Origin: Candidatus Equinaster intestinalis
GTDB lineage: Bacteria; Bacillota_A; Clostridia; Oscillospirales; Acutalibacteraceae
NCBI GenBank assembly: GCA_018065375.1
Contig: JAGHTJ010000154.1
Coordinates: 1-14,541, forward strand
DNA: 14,541 nucleotides
Reading direction: 5' to 3'
Made by a program: the position numbers and the translations under genes. Under the pieces are notes generated by a model, which did no database searches, was not told the DNA's origin, and saw nothing but the letters and a program-made list of their open reading frames with translations. Shown in pieces: positions 5,486 to 14,200 of this stretch (its first letter is position 1; each line of letters begins with the position of its first letter).

Positions 5486-7723
5486 TTATATTGTAAGCTG
5501 TTCTGCCTTGGGTGCGGCGGGAAGACTTCCTGCGGCAGGAAGGTTTTTAGTGCGATAGCGGTGAGCATTTTCGAGCATTCCCTCGGTAAATATCTCCATA
5601 GAATAGAGCCGCTGACCCTTTTTCTGTGTCATAACCGCAACACCGCTGTTATCCCTTGTTGATTTAGTCTGCAAAGCCGCCGTATTCACAAGCAGTTTTC
5701 TGCCGCCGGTGGATTCAAGCAGTATATCTGTTTCGTTTTCGATAAACAAAACGGTATGCAGGGTAAACTTATCGCAGTATGCTCCCACAAGCTTTTTACG
5801 GTTTGTTTTTGTGGCATAGGAATTAAGCGAAACCTTGGCAATTCTGCCGTTATCAAAGGCGAAAAGCACGCTTCCCTTATAATCCCTTGTGGCTATCATA
5901 TAAATCGCATTTTCGTTTTCATCAAAGTCCAGCTTGCCGGCAATATACTCACCGAGCACGCTGGCTTTACCGTCCGCAAAATCCGAGACTCGTGCCTTAT
6001 AAGCCTGCTGTTTATTGGTAAAGAAGATAAGCTCGTGAGCATTTGTAGCCTCGATAATCTGGGACATTTCGTCTCCCTCTTTAAGCTTCTGCTCGCCGCT
6101 CATACGAAGCGACTGCGGAGTTATCTTCTTGAAATAACCGTCTCTTGTAAAGAAAAGGGTTACGGGTGATTCATCGAGAACCTCCTCTTCCTTTTCGTCC
6201 TCCTCATCGGTTGCCGTAATTATTGCCGTTTTACGCGGCTGACCGTGTTTTTTGATGATTTCTTCAAGCTCGTTTATTATAATTCTTGCAACCTTTGAGC
6301 GGGAAGCCAAAATGCTCTCCATCTCGTCAATATCCTTTTGGAGCTTTTCAATATCGGCAATACGGTTTAAAATATATTCCTTATTCAAATGGCGGAGCTT
6401 TATTTCGGCAACGTATTCAGCCTGAATTTCATCAATACCGAAGCCTATCATAAGGTTTGGAACAACCTCTTTTTCTTCATCGGTATCCCTTACGATTTTT
6501 ATTGCCTTATCTATATCGAGGAGTATTTTCTGAAGACCCTGAAGCAGGTGCATTTTTTCCTTTGCCTTCGAAAGGCTGAAATAAACCCTGCGGCGAACGC
6601 ACTCTTTACGGAATGCCGACCACTCGCTGATTATTTCCTTTACACCCATTACACGGGGTGAGCCCGCTATAAGGATATTGAAATTGCAGGGGAAGCTATC
6701 TTCAAGCGGAGTTGATTTGAAAAGCTTTTTCATAAGCTTTTCGGCATCAGTTCCGCGTTTTAAATCTATTGTAAGCTTAAGGCCTTCAATACCCGTTTCA
6801 TCACGAATATCGTTTATTTCGGTTACCTTTTTAAGCTTTACAAGCTCGGTAACCTTTTCGATTATGGCTTCAACGGTAGTTGTAGGCGGAATTTCGGTAA
6901 TATCAATACAGTTTGCCGATTTATCGTAATTATAAACCGCCCTCACCTTAAAGCTGCCCTTGCCGGTTTCATAAATTTTTTCGATTTCCGCACGGTTATA
7001 AAGAAGCTGACCGCCTATCGGGAAATCGGGAGCAATAAGGGTATCGGCAACATTGATATTTTCGTCCTTAATAAACTCTATCGTGGTACGGCAGACCTCG
7101 GCTAAATTAAAAGGACAAATCGAGCTTGCCATACCTACCGCTATACCGGTATTGGCGTTTACGAGAATACTCGGAAATGTTACCGGGAAAAGGGTGGGCT
7201 CTTTCATGGTTGCATCGTAGTTATCCACGAAATCCACGGTATCCTTATCAATATCGCTGAAAAGCTCGCCCGAAATGGCCGCAAGCTTTGCTTCGGTGTA
7301 ACGTGAAGCCGCATATTTCATATCTCGCGAATATGCCTTACCGAATGAACCCTTTGATTCAACGTAGGGGTGCAAAAGTGCCTGATAGCCTTCTGATAAG
7401 CGCACCATGGTTTCGTAAATGGCGGCGTCACCGTGAGGATTGAGCTTCATTGTAGCTCCCACGATATTTGCCGATTTTACGGTTTTGCCGTGGAGAAGTC
7501 CCATAAGATACATAGTATATAAAAGCTTACGGTGGGAGGGTTTAAAACCGTCAATCTCCGGTATTGCACGGGAGATTATAACGCTCATGGCATAGGGCAT
7601 ATAGTTGGTTTCAAGGGTAGTTACTATCGGCTGCTCAACCGTGAGTCCCGCGCCCGCTATATAGGTTTTATCATTCTTCGGAGCAGATTTTTGCTGCTCA
7701 TCTTTTTTCTTTCTTGGTGCCAT
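5486..7723 (-). CDS. parC: Type IIA DNA topoisomerase subunit A, topoisomerase IV (ParC)-like
   Basis: This is the DNA breakage-reunion subunit that works with the adjacent ParE-like ATPase to pass one duplex through another, mainly decatenating chromosomes. The 745-residue chain has the winged-helix segment DGFKPSHRKLLYTM (58-71), the catalytic tyrosine Tyr142 in SRYTEAKL, and the conserved GIAVGMA stretch. A coiled-coil tower follows (about 380-490), then a beta-pinwheel C-terminal domain (about 515-725). No GyrA-box (QRRGGKG) is seen, which favours topoisomerase IV over gyrase. An unusual lysine-rich N-terminal tail (about 20 residues) precedes the core. In the quinolone-contact segment NPHGDAAIYE the serine equivalent to E. 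coli GyrA Ser83 is Ala100 and Asp87 is Glu104. The ATG is preceded by AAGGAG that overlaps the parE stop (10-base gap), indicating coupling. A divergent gyrase A paralogue cannot be excluded. Confidence 0.88.
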   Translation of the reverse strand: MAPRKKKDEQQKSAPKNDKTYIAGAGLTVEQPIVTTLETNYMPYAMSVIISRAIPEIDGFKPSHRKLLYTMYLMGLLHGKTVKSANIVGATMKLNPHGDAAIYETMVRLSEGYQALLHPYVESKGSFGKAYSRDMKYAASRYTEAKLAAISGELFSDIDKDTVDFVDNYDATMKEPTLFPVTFPSILVNANTGIAVGMASSICPFNLAEVCRTTIEFIKDENINVADTLIAPDFPIGGQLLYNRAEIEKIYETGKGSFKVRAVYNYDKSANCIDITEIPPTTTVEAIIEKVTELVKLKKVTEINDIRDETGIEGLKLTIDLKRGTDAEKLMKKLFKSTPLEDSFPCNFNILIAGSPRVMGVKEIISEWSAFRKECVRRRVYFSLSKAKEKMHLLQGLQKILLDIDKAIKIVRDTDEEKEVVPNLMIGFGIDEIQAEYVAEIKLRHLNKEYILNRIADIEKLQKDIDEMESILASRSKVARIIINELEEIIKKHGQPRKTAIITATDEEDEKEEEVLDESPVTLFFTRDGYFKKITPQSLRMSGEQKLKEGDEMSQIIEATNAHELIFFTNKQQAYKARVSDFADGKASVLGEYIAGKLDFDENENAIYMIATRDYKGSVLFAFDNGRIAKVSLNSYATKTNRKKLVGAYCDKFTLHTVLFIENETDILLESTGGRKLLVNTAALQTKSTRDNSGVAVMTQKKGQRLYSMEIFTEGMLENAHRYRTKNLPAAGSLPAAPKAEQLTI

Positions 7724-7733
7724 TATTTTCTCC

Positions 7734-9716
7734 TTAACTCAAATCAGCATCGTCAATATACATATAACCGTATTCGGCAATAAAATCTTTTCTGCCCTGC
7801 AAATTATCCCCCAGCAAAATATCGAACATATCAGCCGTTTTTTGAGCATCGCTCGGCATAACCTTTATAAGGCGGCGCGTTGCGGGGTTCATTGTGGTTA
7901 AATTCATCATATCCGGCTGGTTTTCACCAAGACCTTTAGAACGCTGAATTTCATATTTTTTATCCCCGATTTTTGCGAGAATATCATTTTTCTCGGCCTC
8001 ATCGTAGGCAAAATATGTCATATCCTTTGTGTTGATTTCATAAAGCGGAGTTTCCGCAATATAAACCTTACCGGCGGTTATAAGTGTTGGGGTGACGCGG
8101 TAAATCATAGTTAAAATAAGGGTGCGAATCTGGAAGCCGTCCACATCGGCATCGGTACAAATAATAATCTTATTCCAGCGCAGATTATCAATATTGAATG
8201 TGGACAAATCCTTATTCGTTTTACTCTTAACCTCAACGCCGCAACCGAGAACCTTAAGCAAATCGGTGATGATTTCGCTTTTGAAAACCTTATCGTATTC
8301 CGCCTTTAAGCAGTTGAGTATTTTACCTCTTACCGGCATAATCGCCTGAAAATCGGGATTTCTTGCCAGCTTACAGGAACCGAGCGCAGAATCACCCTCA
8401 ACTATGAAGAGCTCTCTTTCGTCCACATTTTTGGTGCGGCAATCTACAAATTTCTGAACCCTATCCATCATACTGCCGGAGGTTTGCATGGTTTTCTTAA
8501 TGTTAAGACGTTCCTTTTCGCTTCGCTCGCGGCTTCGTTTATTTATAAGTATCTGCTCGGCAATCTTATCGGCCTCTGCTTTGTTTTCAATAAAATAGAT
8601 TTCGAGCTGATGACGTATAAAATCGTTCATCGCATCGTAAATAAACTTATTGGTAACCGATTTTTTGGTCTGGTTTTCATACGATGCTATTGATGAAAAG
8701 CAGTTTGTAACTATTGCAAGGCTCTCTTGAATATCGGGGAATGTTATCTTACTTTCATTCGCCTTATATTTATTAGCCTGCTTAATGTAGTTATCAATTT
8801 GAGAAGTAAATGCACTTCTTACCGCCTTATCGGGTGCGCCGCCGTTTTCGAGGAAGCTCGAATTGTGGTAATACTCAATAAGCCGGTGATTATTTGAAAA
8901 GCAAAATGCAAGATTTATTTTTACGGTATATTCGGGGCGGTCCTCACGGTCTCTGCCCTTACGGTCACCCGACCAGGACTGTATACCGGTGAGCTTTTCC
9001 TCCCCAACAATACCTTCAAGGTATTCTTCAATACCGTTTTTATACTGATACTCTGTTTGTATGAATTTTGAGCCCTGCTGTTCGCGGAAAACAAAAAGCA
9101 GACCCTTATTTACGATTGCCTGACGGCGCAAGGTATCAATAAGGTCATCGGAGGGTATGCTTACCTCGGTGAATACCTTTATATCGGGCTTCCAACGAAT
9201 TTTGGTGCCGGTATCTCGGCCGGAATATTCCTGCTTTTCGAGTCCGCCGACATTTACACCCTTTTCAAAATGAAGATTATATTTAAAGCCGTCTCTTTTA
9301 ATTTCGGCGTCCATATATTCGCTGGCAAACTGTGTAGCGCAAAGCCCCAATCCGTTAAGACCTATGGAATACTCATAGTTTGAGCCGCTTGCATTATTAT
9401 ATTTACTGCCGGCATACAAAGTACAGAAAAGGAGCTCCCAGTTATAGCATTGCTCTTTATTATTGAAATCCACCGGAGCGCCTCTGCCGAAATCCTGAAC
9501 CTCTACCGAGCCATCGGCATACTTGGTTACGATAATCTTATTACCGTAGCCCTCTCTTGCTTCGTCAATGGAGTTTGAAATTATCTCAAATACCGAATGC
9601 TTACAGCCCTCTATATCGTCCGAGCCGAAAATAACCGAAGGTCTTTTTCGTACCTGGTCGGGACCCTTTAACTGTTCGATACTGTCGTTTGTATATTCCG
9701 CTTTTTTAGTTGCCAT
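7734..9716 (-). CDS. parE: Type IIA DNA topoisomerase subunit B, topoisomerase IV (ParE)-like
   Basis: This is the ATPase and TOPRIM subunit partnering the downstream ParC-like protein. The 660-residue chain has a GHKL ATP-binding domain with catalytic Glu44 and Asn48 in EIISNSIDEA, DFGRG (75-79), a P-loop-like GLNGLG (119-124) and TGTKI (169-173). The transducer loop QTK is at 349-351. TOPRIM motifs are EGDSALGS (440-447, metal-binding Glu440) and TDADVDG (521-527, Asp522 and Asp524), followed by QRSKGLGE. Several residues differ from near-invariant forms: DNGRG is DFGRG, GLHGVG is GLNGLG, and EGDSAGGS is EGDSALGS. This marks a divergent lineage while the catalytic acids stay intact. The ATG at 9716 has GGGAG at 7-base spacing. 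It heads a two-gene operon with parC behind its own promoter. Confidence 0.88.
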   Translation of the reverse strand: MATKKAEYTNDSIEQLKGPDQVRKRPSVIFGSDDIEGCKHSVFEIISNSIDEAREGYGNKIIVTKYADGSVEVQDFGRGAPVDFNNKEQCYNWELLFCTLYAGSKYNNASGSNYEYSIGLNGLGLCATQFASEYMDAEIKRDGFKYNLHFEKGVNVGGLEKQEYSGRDTGTKIRWKPDIKVFTEVSIPSDDLIDTLRRQAIVNKGLLFVFREQQGSKFIQTEYQYKNGIEEYLEGIVGEEKLTGIQSWSGDRKGRDREDRPEYTVKINLAFCFSNNHRLIEYYHNSSFLENGGAPDKAVRSAFTSQIDNYIKQANKYKANESKITFPDIQESLAIVTNCFSSIASYENQTKKSVTNKFIYDAMNDFIRHQLEIYFIENKAEADKIAEQILINKRSRERSEKERLNIKKTMQTSGSMMDRVQKFVDCRTKNVDERELFIVEGDSALGSCKLARNPDFQAIMPVRGKILNCLKAEYDKVFKSEIITDLLKVLGCGVEVKSKTNKDLSTFNIDNLRWNKIIICTDADVDGFQIRTLILTMIYRVTPTLITAGKVYIAETPLYEINTKDMTYFAYDEAEKNDILAKIGDKKYEIQRSKGLGENQPDMMNLTTMNPATRRLIKVMPSDAQKTADMFDILLGDNLQGRKDFIAEYGYMYIDDADLS

Positions 9717-9748
9717 ACATTTTCTCCCATTTTTACATATATATAGTT

Positions 9749-9778
9749 ATTATACACCACATATTGTAGATAAGTCAA
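9749..9778 (-). promoter_or_regulatory. parE-parC promoter
   Basis: On the minus strand TTGACT (9778-9773) and TATAAT (9754-9749) are separated by 18 bases, matching 11 of 12 vegetative consensus positions. The start point near 9742 gives a leader of about 25 bases, with the ribosome site GGGAG at 9724-9728. Confidence 0.75.
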
Positions 9779-9789
9779 GAAAAGCGCGC

Positions 9790-9819
9790 AAAAAAATCCC
9801 GAAGATTAACTCTTCGGGA
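9790..9819 (-). terminator. Intrinsic terminator of the M23 peptidase gene
   Basis: A nine-base-pair stem (TCCCGAAGA at 9797-9805 with TCTTCGGGA at 9811-9819) has a 5-base loop. On the minus strand it is followed by a T-run (complement of the A run ending at 9796). It lies a few bases after the peptidase stop codon and upstream of the parE promoter. Confidence 0.85.
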
Positions 9820-9824
9820 ATAAT

Positions 9825-11039
9825 TTATTTTGCTACATATTTAGTGGGATTTACATATCCGCCGTTTACCATAACCTCAAAATGCAGGTGGTATCCGGTG
9901 GACTGTCCCGTAGTGCCTACAGAACCGATTGTTTGCCCCTGCTTTACCTCTTCGCCGACCTTTACATACAGCTCGGTGCAATGAGCATAAAGGGTTTGAA
10001 CACCGTCTCCGTGGTTTATAATAATGCAGTTACCGTAATCGCTTCTATAACACGAGCGGGTTACCGTTCCGCCCTTTACGGCGTATATCGGTGTACCCTT
10101 GGCGGCTACATAGTCAACCCCCTTATGGATATGAGTACCCGAATCACGTTCACCGAAATAGGTGGAAATAAATGTTCTTGTATTTTTAGGCAGCGGGAAA
10201 ATCATACCCTTGGCGCCATCGCCGTTTTCCGAGGAAGTGCCGGTGCCTACCGTAATTACGCGGTCAACCGGTTTTCTTACAACCTCTTGAGCCAGCTTTT
10301 CACGGCTTACCTCTACACCGTCAATCATCTCTACCCGCTCAACCTCATGGTTGAGACCCTTTTCGCCGTTTACCGTTACCACACAGTAGCCGATAAGCTT
10401 ACTTGCGGTTTTTTGGGTTACCGTGCCGAAATCGGTTTCAACATCGGTAGTATACTTAACGGTAGTTTTAACCGACATATCCGAAAGGGTTTTTACTGCA
10501 TTATCGCGGTTTGTATAATCGCTCTTTTTGCAGTAAATATCCTTAAGCTCTACCTTTTGTATAAACTCGCTTTTGTTTTCATAATCCGCAACGTTATATG
10601 CCGCAAGGCGTTCATCAACGAGGGACTGAAGCTCCTCACCGTTTTCTAAAATGATTGTATTCTTACCGTCTACACAAAGTGCCTTGCCGGGAGTAAGCTC
10701 TTTAGTATTGCCGAGGATTGCCTCCTGCACGGTTTCAAGACTGTCAATCCTATCCGGGAGGGTAAGGGTAAGTGAAAAATCGGGCTGATAGATAAGCTTT
10801 TCCTTATCGGACGCCTCTATCACCTGAAGAACATTTTTCCTTGCAGTATCAAAAACAGACTTACTGCTCAAAACGGCAATATCGTTACCGCCGTAGTTTA
10901 ATCTATAGGCAAAGCGGGCGCCCGAAAACACAAGGCTTAAGGCTATGGCTATCATACACAGCGCCGCTATACATATTAACTTTACAAAGCGAGAGGTATT
11001 ATACAGTTTTTTAACTGTGTTTAACACCTTTTCCTTCAT
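9825..11039 (-). CDS. Membrane-anchored G5-domain M23 zinc metallopeptidase
   Basis: This is a probable peptidoglycan endopeptidase acting outside the membrane in wall growth or remodelling. The 404 residues comprise a short basic cytoplasmic tail, one membrane segment (about 19-39, acting as anchor or uncleaved signal), and a helical, variable region (about 50-185). A G5-like domain follows (about 188-264, TTVKYTTDVETDFG to VVRKPVDRVITVGTG), then an M23/LytM domain (about 296-400). The zinc-site residues are complete: His305 and Asp309 in HKGVD, His353 in YAHC, and His384 and His386 in HLHFE, so the enzyme should be active. The ATG has GGAGGT nearby. It is a single-gene unit between the polC terminator and its own, and upstream repeats suggest regulation (see 11088-11134). 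Related membrane-bound M23 proteins include sporulation SpoIIQ, but the G5 domain argues for a general wall hydrolase. Confidence 0.93.
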   Translation of the reverse strand: MKEKVLNTVKKLYNTSRFVKLICIAALCMIAIALSLVFSGARFAYRLNYGGNDIAVLSSKSVFDTARKNVLQVIEASDKEKLIYQPDFSLTLTLPDRIDSLETVQEAILGNTKELTPGKALCVDGKNTIILENGEELQSLVDERLAAYNVADYENKSEFIQKVELKDIYCKKSDYTNRDNAVKTLSDMSVKTTVKYTTDVETDFGTVTQKTASKLIGYCVVTVNGEKGLNHEVERVEMIDGVEVSREKLAQEVVRKPVDRVITVGTGTSSENGDGAKGMIFPLPKNTRTFISTYFGERDSGTHIHKGVDYVAAKGTPIYAVKGGTVTRSCYRSDYGNCIIINHGDGVQTLYAHCTELYVKVGEEVKQGQTIGSVGTTGQSTGYHLHFEVMVNGGYVNPTKYVAK

Positions 11040-11081
11040 AAATCTACCTCCGAAAAAGTTTAACTTTTTTCCTTGTTTTAT

Positions 11082-11110
11082 ATTATAACAAAAAGGTTAC
11101 AAAATTGCAA
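11082..11110 (-). promoter_or_regulatory. Promoter of the M23 peptidase gene
   Basis: On the minus strand TTGCAA (11110-11105, 4 of 6 consensus) and TATAAT (11087-11082, perfect) are separated by exactly 17 bases. Transcription would start near 11075, with a GGAGGT ribosome site just before the ATG at 11039. Confidence 0.65.
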
Positions 11111-11131
11111 CCATTTTTGTAACCTTTTTGT
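11088..11131. repeat. Perfect 17-bp inverted repeat across the M23 promoter
   Basis: ACAAAAAGGTTACAAAA (11088-11104) is the exact reverse complement of 11115-11131, around a 10-base centre. The left arm coincides with the whole spacer between the -10 and -35 boxes, and the centre holds the -35 box. This fits an operator or a cruciform-like protein site. A terminator role is unlikely because it sits upstream of the gene it overlaps and the polC terminator is separate. Confidence 0.75.
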
Positions 11132-11134
11132 AAC
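11118..11134 (+). promoter_or_regulatory. Tandem TGTAAC boxes, WalR (YycF)-like site
   Basis: TGTAAC at 11118-11123 and 11129-11134 are separated by exactly 5 bases, fitting the known WalR consensus TGTWAH-N5-TGTWAH. The pair lies 8 bases upstream of the -35 box of a wall hydrolase gene, the classical WalR target type. A third copy lies inverted at 11101-11096. Whether this organism has WalRK is not visible here. Confidence 0.4.
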
Positions 11135-11146
11135 TTTTTGAAATTA

Positions 11147-11187
11147 AAATGCCGTAAACCCGCATAAATAAAGGGTTTACGGCATTT
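11147..11187 (-). terminator. Intrinsic terminator of polC
   Basis: A perfect 15-bp stem (11147-11161 with 11173-11187; core ATGCCGTAAACCC) has an 11-base loop and is followed on the minus strand by TTTAATTT. It begins 32 bases after the polC stop codon and isolates polC from the M23 promoter. Confidence 0.8.
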
Positions 11188-11219
11188 GTTAAAATTTAAT
11201 GAATTTGTAACCTTTTCGG

Positions 11220-14200
11220 TTAAAACATTGAAATCTGGTTGGTATCGGGCAAGGAAGAAAGCACTCCGAGCTCGCTTAAGGTATCAATGAGCGTTTTGGA
11301 AACGCCTGCGGTAGTTTGCAGCTCCTCCTTGGAAATAAAGTCTCCCGACTGCGCCGCCTCATAAAGCGAATACGCCGCCTTATCTCCAACGCCCGACAGC
11401 GCTCCGAAGGGCAGACGCATCTTGCCGTTCTCCGGCAAATACTTTACGGCGTGAGATTTTTTAAGGTCGATGGGCAGTACCTCAATGCCCCTTTCCATCA
11501 TTTCGTTGAAAATGAGCATATTATCGTAAACATCGAGTTCCTTTTTAGATGCTTCCTTGCCCTTTTCCTTTATCATTTTAAGATAATTCTTTACGGCAGG
11601 CAAGCCCTTTAAAATTGTAGGAACATCAACGTCCTCGGGTCTTGCGGTAAAGTAGGCGCAGTAAAATTCCAAAGGACGGTGCACCTTATACCATGCAACA
11701 CGAAGCGCCGAAATAACATAAGCCGCCGCGTGCGCCTTGGGGAACATATACTTTATCTTATAACAGCTTCCGATATACCATTCGGGAACGTTTACGGCAC
11801 GCATATCCTCCTCCATCTGTTTCCAGTCTTCGGGGGATACCTTACCCTTGGCAACGAGACCCTTTCTTACCGTTTCGGTTATCTTAAAGGCTCTGCCCTC
11901 CTCCATACCCTGGTGTATCAAGTAAACCATTATATTATCTCTTGTACCTATAACCTCGGAAATGGTGCAGGTTCCGTTATCAATCAAATCCTTGGCGTTT
12001 CCGAGCCAAACATCGGTACCGTGAGAAAGTCCCGAAATCTGCAACAAATCGGCAAAATTTTGAGGCTGACAGTCGATAAGCATTTCTCTTACAAACTTTG
12101 TGCCGAATTCGGGCAGGCAGTATGTACCTGTTTTCGAATCAATCTGCTCGGGGGTAACTCCAAGCGCCTTGGTGGAAATGAAAAGGCTGTAAACATCGGG
12201 GTCGCTCATCGAAATATCGCTTACGGGAATACCGGTGTATTCTTCGAGATATTTATATGTGGTGGGGATAACGTGACCGAGCTCATCAAGCTTTAAAATG
12301 GTATCGTGTATCGCGCTGAAAGCGAAATGGGTTGATACTATATCCGATTCGTTTTTATCGGCAGGGTGCTGAACGGGGCAGAAATCGTAAATTTCTTTAT
12401 CACGGGGCACTACTACCATACCTGCCGGGTGCTGACCGGTGGTCTGTTTTATTTTCGCCGCCTCAACCTTTTTTGCAAGACGGTCAAGCTCGGCATTCGA
12501 AAGCACAATTCCCTTTTTCTCGGCATAAGCCTTTGCAAAGCCGTAGGCGGTTTTTTCGGCTACGGTGGAAATTGTTCCCGCTTTGAAAACGTTTTCGCTT
12601 CCGAAAAGGGTTTCGGTATATTTCTGAACCTCGTTTTGGAATTCATCGGCGAAGTTAAGGTCTATATCCGGCACCTTATCGCCCTTAAATCCGAGGAAGG
12701 TTTCAAAGGGAATATCGTGGCCGTCTCTTTTATAGGGCGTTCCGCATTTTTCACAGTTTTTCTCAGGCAAATCAAATCCCGAGCCAACTTCGCCTTTAGT
12801 AAAGAATATGCTATGCTTGCATTTTGGGCAGTAATAATGAGGCGCCAAAGGATTTACCTCGGAAATACCTGCCATTGTAGCAACAAACGATGAACCTACA
12901 CTGCCTCGTGAGCCTACCAGGTAGCCGTGTTCTTCGCTATACGCAACGAGCTTTTGCGCCGTTATATACATTATGGAATAGCCGTTGTTTATTATACCGT
13001 TCAGCTCTTTTTCGAGGCGCTTTGTAACAAGCTCGGGTATAACGCCCTCATAGCCGTAGGTGTTCATCGCTCTATCCCAGCAAATCTGACGAAGCATATC
13101 GTCCGAGCCCTCGATTACAGGGGGATAGTTGCCTTTCGGCACGGGGATTACATCATCGGAAATCATTGCCGCTATTTTCTGCGGATTATCTATAACAAAC
13201 TCTTTTGCACGCTCACCGAAATAATCGAAATCGGCAAGCATTTCATCGGTGGTTTTAAGATACAAGGGGGCCTGCAAATCGAAATCATCGTAGCCCTGCC
13301 CCGCCATAAGTATTTTACGGATAATGCAATCGTCTTTCGTAAGGAAATGAACATCGCCTGTGGCAACTACGGGGAGACCCAATTCATCGGCTATTTCTAC
13401 AATCTTACGGTTGAAATCCTTGATAACCTCAACACTTGTAACCTTTGCAAATGGGTTTTCCTTTACCTGCCCGGTTTTTTTATCGGTAACAACCTTTTGG
13501 GCATCACGGAGCATAAACTCGTTATTTCCGAGTGGCTGTATTTCGAGATAATCGTAAAAGGAGGCAATTCTTATAAGCTCCTCGTGGGGCTTTCCGGCAA
13601 TAACGGCACGGTAAAGCTCACCCTGCTCGCAGGCAGAGCCTATTATGAGTCCCTCTCTGTGCGCTTCGATTACACTGCGAAGCGACAGCGGTTTTTTATG
13701 GAAATGATTAAGGTGTGCATCGGATACTATTTTATAAAGATTTTTAAGACCCGTAAGATTTTTTACGAGCATAATCTGGTGGTATCGGGGAAGCTTTGTA
13801 TGGTCGGTTTCGCCTAAAGTATCGTCCGCAAAATAATCCTCAATTCCGTATATTACCTTAAACTCGCCGCCCGCTTTTCTTATATCATTTACTGCCGCCG
13901 CCGCATCGGGATACGCCTGAACTACGCCGTGGTCGGTAATTGCTATGGCCTTGTGTCCCCACTTATAAGCCCTTTTAATGATAGCTCCCGCGCTCGAAAC
14001 GGCGTCTTTAACCGACATATTCGTATGGCAATGCAGTTCTATTCTCTTCTCGCCCTCATGCTCGTCCTTTTCCTCATAAGGTACTAAAGACGCCAGCGAA
14101 TTTACCGTAACAATAAAATCCTTCGACCAGTTATCATAGGCATAATCGCCGTTTACTACTACAAAAGCACCGTCCTTAAGAGAATCGAGTGAGGATTTTT

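Noticed and set aside
9882..10649. Plus-strand open frame (255 codons) antisense to the M23 peptidase
   Set aside because: It is opposite a gene with clear domains and catalytic residues, has no supporting start signals, and resembles no family.
12927..13817. Long plus-strand open frame (296 codons) antisense to polC
   Set aside because: It lies entirely opposite conserved PolC sequence, has no ribosome binding site or promoter, and its composition follows from the third-base bias of polC codons.
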